A DNA stretch of 64,000 nucleotides from Seohaeicola saemankumensis (GTDB taxonomy: Bacteria; Pseudomonadota; Alphaproteobacteria; Rhodobacterales; Rhodobacteraceae). Every line of letters starts with the position of its first letter. Within the stretch, counting starts at the first letter, position 1. The translations under genes and the position numbers were made by a program. Of the stretch, positions 58,986 through 64,000 are shown piece after piece. Location: assembly GCF_020171285.1 (NCBI RefSeq), contig NZ_JAIUZI010000005.1, positions 124,001 through 188,000 of the forward strand, in the 5' to 3' direction. The notes under the pieces were generated by a model. The model was not told the origin of the DNA. It did not search any database and was given only the letters and a program-made list of their open reading frames with translations.

Positions 58986-60377
58986 ATGAACAACACGAGA
59001 CGAGAGTTTCTAAAACTTGGTAGCAGCGCGGCAATCGGGGCACTGATCCCGTCCGGCCTTTTGGCTTCGGCGCAGAGCCCGGTTACGCTAACCGCTCTCC
59101 CGGCGAACGTGCAACTCGCGCCGACGGGCTATCCGAAGACTGAAATCTGGGGGTTCGATGGCACCACGCCGGGAACTTTGATTCGCGTGAAACAGGGCGA
59201 AACGGTGCGCAGGCGTTTCGTCAACAACCTGCCGGAAGCCAGTTCCGTTCACTGGCACGGCCTGCGGCTGGAAAACGCGATGGACGGAGTTGCCGGCTTG
59301 ACGCAAGAAGCCGTCCCGCCGGGCGAGAGTTTCGACTATGCGTTCAACGCAAAGGATGCCGGAACTTTCTGGTATCACGCCCACACCAACTCGGTCGAAC
59401 AGGTGGCACGCGGGCTCTATGGCCCGCTGATCGTGGATGAACCCGAAGCGCCGGATGTCGATAGCGACGAAGTCCTGATCCTCGATGATTGGGCAATGAA
59501 TCCTGAAACGGCGCAGCTGGACCCCGACTTCACCTCGCGCCACGACCGCAGCCATGCTGGGCGGCGCGGAAATTATGTTACCACGAACGGAGAGCCTTAT
59601 GCAGAACGGCGCGCCGCGCGAAACCAGCGCATTCGCCTACGCCTGATCAACGCGGCGAATGCGCGGATCTTCCAGCTTGGGCTGGACGGGCTGGAGGGTT
59701 GGATCATGGCGCTGGACGGGATGCCACTGGCGCAACCTGAACCGGTTGCCAAAGTCTTCCTGCTGGCCCCGGGCCAGAGAATGGACCTGTTTGTCGATGT
59801 GACCGCGCAATCCGGGAAAACGGCGCATCTGTTCCGCGTTGATGATGACGAAGCCCTGTCGCAGGTCGCCTTCGCGGTCGGCGACGAGGCTGGATCGCGC
59901 CGTGTGCCACCGCCGCCGTTGCCGGAAAACCCGGACATGGATGTGCCCGGATACGAACAGGCGCCCCTGTTCGACCTGCACATGGAAGGCGGTGCGATGG
60001 GTGGGCTGCAATCCGCGCTGTTTAACGGCAAGCGGATGAGTTTCCGGCAGCTCGTCGACGTCAACCAGTTCTGGTCATTCAATGGCACGGTCGGCCTGAC
60101 CGACGCGCCGCTTGCCGCCGTGGTCAGCGGCCGGACCGCTCGCGTGAAAATCCGCAACGACACAGCCTTTCCCCACGCGATGCACCTGCATGGTATGCAC
60201 ATGCGCGAGGTTCTTAAGGACGGGGGGCTTGGCCCGCTCCGCGACACGGTTCTGCTGTTCGGCGACGACACTCGCGAATTTGCCTTTGTCGCAGGCAAGC
60301 CCGGAAAATGGATTTTTCACTGTCACATGCTGGGTCATACCGCATCGGGTATGGCGACCTGGATCGACGTCACATGA
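58986..60377 (+). CDS. multicopper oxidase (CueO/laccase type)
   Basis: This 463-residue exported oxidase has a twin-arginine signal (NTRREFLKLGSSAAIGA). All four copper-binding motifs are present: HWHGLRLEN near residue 88, FWYHAHTNS near 129, AMHLHGMHM near 400 and IFHCHMLGHTASG near 447. Such enzymes oxidise Cu(I) to the less toxic Cu(II). A TTG at 58980 is an alternative start. AAGGAGCC lies upstream, and its stop overlaps the thiol protein start. Confidence 0.9.
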   Translation: MNNTRREFLKLGSSAAIGALIPSGLLASAQSPVTLTALPANVQLAPTGYPKTEIWGFDGTTPGTLIRVKQGETVRRRFVNNLPEASSVHWHGLRLENAMDGVAGLTQEAVPPGESFDYAFNAKDAGTFWYHAHTNSVEQVARGLYGPLIVDEPEAPDVDSDEVLILDDWAMNPETAQLDPDFTSRHDRSHAGRRGNYVTTNGEPYAERRAARNQRIRLRLINAANARIFQLGLDGLEGWIMALDGMPLAQPEPVAKVFLLAPGQRMDLFVDVTAQSGKTAHLFRVDDDEALSQVAFAVGDEAGSRRVPPPPLPENPDMDVPGYEQAPLFDLHMEGGAMGGLQSALFNGKRMSFRQLVDVNQFWSFNGTVGLTDAPLAAVVSGRTARVKIRNDTAFPHAMHLHGMHMREVLKDGGLGPLRDTVLLFGDDTREFAFVAGKPGKWIFHCHMLGHTASGMATWIDVT

Positions 60378-61132
60378 AGCTGCAAAAGAAGGGGATAAAC
60401 ATGTTGAACTGCAAACCCGCCGTGATCGCGCTCGCGATCGGCCTTGCGCTTCCCGCCGGGCTGGCTGCGGAGCCACTGGACGAGGCCCGTGTCAAGGAAC
60501 TGGTGCTTGAAGCGATCCGAGAAAACCCGGGGATCGTCATGGAGGCCGTGGCCCTGCTGGAGGCCCAGAAGGCGACTGCTCAGGATGCGGCCCGCGTCAC
60601 CGCGCTCGAGACGGAACGCGACCGTATCGAACGCGACCCGAACGCACCCGTACTGGGCAACCCCGAAGGCGATGTGACCGTCGTCGAATTCTTCGATTAC
60701 AACTGCCCCTATTGCCGCCGCGCCATGGATGAGGTCAAGGGACTGCTGGCGGCGGACCAGAACGTTCGTTTGGTCTATCGCGAGTGGCCCATTCTGGGTG
60801 ACGGGTCAGTGTTCGCGGCCAAGGCCGCGCTTGCGGCGCGTGAGCAGGGCAAATACGAGGAATTCCACTGGGCCCTGATGGGCATGCAGGGAAGGGCGGA
60901 AGAGTCCAGCGTGATGCGAATCGCCGAAATGGTTGGCCTGGACACGGACAAGCTGCGTCGAGACATGAAGGCGCCCGAAGTCGCAGAACATATAGAAACA
61001 TCAATGCAACTGTCTCAGGCCTTGGGCTTCAACGGCACGCCGTCCTTCGTGATCGGAGATCAACTGGTGCCTGGACTTGTCGAGAAACGACAATTGGCCG
61101 AAATCGTCGATGCCGAGCGCAGAGACAAGTAA
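60374..61132 (+). CDS. DsbA/ScsC-like periplasmic thiol protein
   Basis: This 252-residue protein has a signal peptide (VIALAIGLALPAGLAA) and a helical N-terminal segment like the ScsC/Com1 oligomerising stalk (DEARVKELVLEAIRENPGIV). The thioredoxin fold has FFDYNCPYCRRAM and the cis-Pro loop FNGTPSFVIG. It is a probable partner of the ScsB-like reductase. ATG 60374 overlaps the oxidase stop; ATG 60401 behind AAGGGG is an equally good start. Confidence 0.87.
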   Translation: MKLQKKGINMLNCKPAVIALAIGLALPAGLAAEPLDEARVKELVLEAIRENPGIVMEAVALLEAQKATAQDAARVTALETERDRIERDPNAPVLGNPEGDVTVVEFFDYNCPYCRRAMDEVKGLLAADQNVRLVYREWPILGDGSVFAAKAALAAREQGKYEEFHWALMGMQGRAEESSVMRIAEMVGLDTDKLRRDMKAPEVAEHIETSMQLSQALGFNGTPSFVIGDQLVPGLVEKRQLAEIVDAERRDK

Positions 61133-61277
61133 GTCAACAGGGACCGCAAGGGTGCCTTTGCCTTCAACGACACCCAGGCTAGATGCTGGAAACAACGTGC
61201 CCACGGGTTCGCCAGAATGCTTCTCAAGAATAAATATTTCAATGGCAGGCTGGATAAAAAGTGGTTAATGAGTCGCT

Positions 61278-61649
61278 ATGAAAAACATGGTTCGCAGGTT
61301 GGGTTTGGTATGCATGGCGATGTTCGTCGCGATGTCTGTCATGCTTTCTCCCGCGCATGCCGTTGCGATGATCGACTGCGACGTTCAGCGGGCTCTCCAC
61401 GCGATGGGCGATCTTGAGCTTCATGGCGTTCACGCTGAAGATAACACGGCCTCTGCCGGACGGGAATCTCATGATCTGTCCCATTCCCTGAACCATTGCT
61501 TATCGCATGTATGCGTCGTGGCTGTTGTCGCGATTTCAGGTGAGCCAAGTGTGCCGCAGCTGCTTCGAGCCGACGTCTTCGGCGAATACCGGGTCTCATT
61601 GGTTTCTGGTGCCGATCCAAACGGCCCTCGCCGCCCGCCGCGCGTCTGA
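61278..61649 (+). CDS. small exported His/Cys-rich protein, copper-island associated
   Basis: This 123-residue protein has a signal peptide ending near residue 28 (VAMSVMLSPAHA). The mature part is dense in His and Cys (DLSHSLNHCLSHVC). The tail ends in RRPPRV, similar in plan to the protein at 57054. DUF2946-like small copper proteins look like this, but the match is weak. Likely periplasmic metal binding; no enzyme motif. Confidence 0.55.
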   Translation: MKNMVRRLGLVCMAMFVAMSVMLSPAHAVAMIDCDVQRALHAMGDLELHGVHAEDNTASAGRESHDLSHSLNHCLSHVCVVAVVAISGEPSVPQLLRADVFGEYRVSLVSGADPNGPRRPPRV

Positions 61650-61717
61650 TCTTTCCGAATACGTTGCGGCGGCCCGATTTCGCTGCGGATTGATCATACT
61701 GCGCTAGGAACCTACCA

Positions 61718-61921
61718 ATGAAATTCCGACTTGCGGCCATCGTGCCGCTGGGTCTGGCCGCTTGCGCGCCGCTTGACCCATTGCCTCTGGGTGCAGAATC
61801 CTCTGCCCAGGCAATCCCGATTACGCATGTAAATGCGGCGCCTGCGGTCGAATATCGCGGCTATCAAGTTGTTGAGCCGTCCGATTGGCGTCAAGTCAAT
61901 GACAGTCAAAGGGAGAATTGA
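61718..61921 (+). CDS. small lipoprotein
   Basis: This 67-residue protein has a signal and lipobox (AIVPLGLAACAP, Cys near residue 16). The short mature part ends in a polar tail (YQVVEPSDWRQVNDSQREN). It lies two bases before the TolC-type gene and is probably cotranslated. Function unknown; small lipoproteins of this type often accompany efflux outer-membrane components. Confidence 0.65.
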   Translation: MKFRLAAIVPLGLAACAPLDPLPLGAESSAQAIPITHVNAAPAVEYRGYQVVEPSDWRQVNDSQREN

Positions 61922-61923
61922 GC

Positions 61924-63330
61924 ATGAAGGGAAAGCTCATCTTCTCCGTTGGGGCTCTGGCCGTTTTGTCGGCCTGCGCAGATACCGCGACGATCGACAA
62001 GGTCAGCACTCCTCGCCCTGGCTTCTTCAATGTGGCTGAGCGTAGCCAGCGTGCGCAGACCGGCTCACCTGCCTGGCACCTGACGGCAGCCGAGCTCGCC
62101 GCCGCCGAAGCGAAGACCAAAGCGTTGATCTACGGCAAGACGATAAATTCGGACACCGCTGTTCAGGTCGCCTTGCTGAACAACCGGGGGCTTCAGGCAA
62201 CCTATTCCGACCTGGGTCTGTCTGCAGCGGATGTCTGGGAAACGGCAATGGGGCCGACGCCGTCAATTGGCGTATCGATCACGGGTCTTTCCAGCGATGT
62301 TGCACGGACCGTTGAGGCTGTCTTGATCACTACCTTGGTCGAGGCCGCCACTGTCAAGCCCAGAACCAAAGTCGCTGACCTGCGCTTCCAGCAGGCACAG
62401 CTTGCCGCCGCCGGTGAAACCATTTCGCTGGCTGTCGAAACCCGTCGGGCCTGGATCGAAGCCGTGGCGGCCTATGAGGCAGCGGCCCTGATAGCACGCA
62501 CTCAGAACGCGGCCGATGCGGCCTCTGAACTTGCCACCGAACTGGGCAAAACAGGGGCTTTGGGTGTGGCGGATCAGGCGCGAGAACATGCGTTCAACGC
62601 TGAACTGGCCGCAGAACTTGCGGATGCCAGGCTGGATGCCGAACTGGCCAAGGGGCGCCTGGCGCGCCTGATGGGCGTGTCTTTGGGGCAGGTCAGGTTC
62701 TACGTGCCTGACGCGCTGCCCGGCTTGCCCGGGCGGCCGGGATCCAGTGCCGATATCGAGCGACTGGCCTTGCAGAACCGGGTCGATCTCGCCGCGGGCC
62801 GGCTCGAACTGGAAGCGATCGCGGCCGAGTACCGCCTGACCGGCCAGACACGGGTGTTCTCCGATCTCGAGATCGCATTGGGCGCTGAGATCGAGCGGGA
62901 CAGTGGCGATACATCGGTTGTTCCGGTCATTGAGTTCGCGATCCCGCTCTATGACAACAGCAAGCTGATCTCGCGGCGCGGTTCGCTTGCCTATCTGAAG
63001 GCGGCGAACCAGCTGGCCGACGCGGCTGTCGGTGCACGCTCCGAGGCACGCGCCGCGCATCTAGCGGTGACAGGCAAGCATTCGGTTGCGCGCCATTGGC
63101 GCGACACCGTGCTGCCGCTCCGGCGAACGATCGATGCAGAGGCCCTGAAGTCCTACAACGGCATGATCACCTCGACGTTTGAGCTACTGGAAGATGCCCG
63201 CGACGGACTGGAAGCGGAACTCGGCGGAGCCGAGGCGAAACGGGACTACTGGTTAGCGGAAGCCGACGTGACCGCCGCGATCTGGGGTGGGACCGCCGCA
63301 GCAGGCAAAGCCGATGGAGGCGAAGAATGA
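61924..63330 (+). CDS. TolC-family outer membrane efflux lipoprotein
   Basis: This 468-residue protein from ATG 61924 has a lipobox (ALAVLSACAD, Cys18) and the two OEP repeats of TolC-type channels. Visible are INSDTAVQVALLNNRGLQAT near 75, RRAWIEAVAAYEAAALIART near 175 and LALQNRVDLAAGRLELEAIA near 285. It is like CusC or the copper-cluster OEPs. No RND pump or membrane fusion protein is in the window. The stop overlaps the next oxidase start. Confidence 0.87.
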   Translation: MKGKLIFSVGALAVLSACADTATIDKVSTPRPGFFNVAERSQRAQTGSPAWHLTAAELAAAEAKTKALIYGKTINSDTAVQVALLNNRGLQATYSDLGLSAADVWETAMGPTPSIGVSITGLSSDVARTVEAVLITTLVEAATVKPRTKVADLRFQQAQLAAAGETISLAVETRRAWIEAVAAYEAAALIARTQNAADAASELATELGKTGALGVADQAREHAFNAELAAELADARLDAELAKGRLARLMGVSLGQVRFYVPDALPGLPGRPGSSADIERLALQNRVDLAAGRLELEAIAAEYRLTGQTRVFSDLEIALGAEIERDSGDTSVVPVIEFAIPLYDNSKLISRRGSLAYLKAANQLADAAVGARSEARAAHLAVTGKHSVARHWRDTVLPLRRTIDAEALKSYNGMITSTFELLEDARDGLEAELGGAEAKRDYWLAEADVTAAIWGGTAAAGKADGGEE

Positions 63331-64000
63331 TGAATCGCAGACAAATGTTGGGCGCCGGGCTGACCATTGGGGCAGGGGCCGTACTGGCCAATGCGGGGGC
63401 AGCGCAGACGCGTTTTCGCGACCTGCCCGAGGCTGCCTTCACCGAAAGCCCCTATACACAGGTGCCGCCGCGCCCGACCGACAGGTTCGACTACAACCCG
63501 GTCGTGACCCTGAACGGCTGGTCACTGCCCTACCGGGTGAACGGCGACGTAAAGGAATTCCACCTCGTCGCCGAGCCGGTTGAACGCATCATGGCCGATG
63601 GAATGGTCGCGCGGCTGTGGGGCTATAACGGCCAGTCCACGGGCCCGACCATCGAAGCCGTTGAGGGAGAGCGTGTTCGCATCTATGTGACGAACCGCCT
63701 GCCAGAGCACACTTCGGTCCATTGGCACGGTTTGATCCTGCCGTCCGGCATGGACGGGGTCGGCGGGCTGAGTCATCCGGGGATCCCGCCGGGCAAGACC
63801 TTTGTCTACGAGTTCGACCTCGTGAAGTCGGGCACCTTCATGTACCATCCACATGCCGACGAAATGGTGCAGATGGCGATGGGCATGATGGGCCTGTTCA
63901 TCGTACATCCGCGCGATCCGGCCTTCATGCCAGTCGATCGTGATTTCGCCTTCTTGCTTGCCGCCTACGACATTGACCCGGGGACATACATCCCCCGGAT
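63327..64000 (+). CDS. multicopper oxidase (CopA type), cut by the window end
   Basis: The first 224 codons are seen. A twin-arginine-like signal (NRRQMLGAGLTIGAGAVL) is followed by the first cupredoxin domain, with SVHWHGLILPSGMDG near residue 131 and FMYHPHADEMVQMAMGMMG near 171. The latter has the Met-rich feature of copper-resistance oxidases. It differs from the oxidase at 58986 and keeps the extra N-terminal part of CopA-like enzymes. ATG 63327 overlaps the TolC-type stop; the alternative ATG is the next codon. Confidence 0.88.
   Translation, partial: MMNRRQMLGAGLTIGAGAVLANAGAAQTRFRDLPEAAFTESPYTQVPPRPTDRFDYNPVVTLNGWSLPYRVNGDVKEFHLVAEPVERIMADGMVARLWGYNGQSTGPTIEAVEGERVRIYVTNRLPEHTSVHWHGLILPSGMDGVGGLSHPGIPPGKTFVYEFDLVKSGTFMYHPHADEMVQMAMGMMGLFIVHPRDPAFMPVDRDFAFLLAAYDIDPGTYIPR

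Noticed and set aside
61924..63330. CusCBA-type RND copper efflux system
   Set aside because: Only the TolC-type outer membrane gene is present; no RND pump or fusion protein lies in the window.

Overview
The window is high-GC DNA that looks alphaproteobacterial, most probably from the Rhodobacterales (Roseobacter/Paracoccus group). This is inferred from the small phage protein families, the lambda-like prophage type and the ccmF-ccmG-ccmH-ccmI order; no rRNA or housekeeping marker is present to confirm it. The DNA splits into three blocks.

Block 1 (about 0.1-2.9 kb) is a translationally coupled pair: an unrecognised protein and a 620-residue QueC-like (7-cyano-7-deazaguanine synthase-like) protein with an added C-terminal winged-helix domain. 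A textbook rho-independent terminator closes it. It resembles the QueC-type enzymes of anti-phage systems, but the usual partner genes are not visible.

Block 2 (about 3.0-39.0 kb) is a lambda-like siphophage prophage, almost all on the + strand. It runs from an excisionase-like gene through a replication and recombination module (Sak4-like ATPase, SSB-like protein, helicase, Cas4-like nuclease, primase-helicase, RuvC-like resolvase, HNH endonuclease). A DNA modification cassette follows: a beta-class amino-methyltransferase, a PD-(D/E)XK protein and a C5-methyltransferase that shares its DNA with a second long frame. Next come a short minus-strand cassette (DUF3489 and two small genes, with its own terminator) and the head genes (Nu1, GpA terminase, gpW, portal, ClpP-like protease, decoration protein, major capsid protein). 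The tail genes include a ParDE toxin-antitoxin pair, a G/GT chaperone with an A AAA AAC slippery site, the tape measure, a tail protein with an inserted VWA domain and a gpJ-like tip protein. Lysis genes end the block (holin candidate, M15 endolysin, nested Rz/Rz1). No integrase or repressor lies inside the window, so the left prophage end is probably beyond base 1.

Block 3 (about 39.3-64.0 kb) is a copper-resistance and periplasmic redox island. It has a P1B copper ATPase, an APC permease with a TVP38-like protein and a rhodanese, a Met-rich EF-hand protein and a two-component system. It then has cytochrome c maturation genes ccmFGHI, a ScsB-like disulfide reductase, two L,D-transpeptidases, three c-type cytochromes, two multicopper oxidases (the second cut by the window end), a DsbA/ScsC-like protein, a TolC-type outer membrane protein and several small lipoproteins. 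Two MerR-type promoters (CueR/HmrR-like, TTGACC -35) drive minus-strand units, but no MerR-family regulator is seen.

The most notable signals are the dual-frame methyltransferase locus (15.5-16.5 kb), the GAAATCTG iteron and palindrome cluster with an adjacent nested hairpin (11.24-11.51 kb), the VWA insertion in a tail protein, the QueC-winged-helix fusion, the -1 frameshift that yields a Cys-rich GT chaperone, and Met-rich tracts in periplasmic copper-island proteins.
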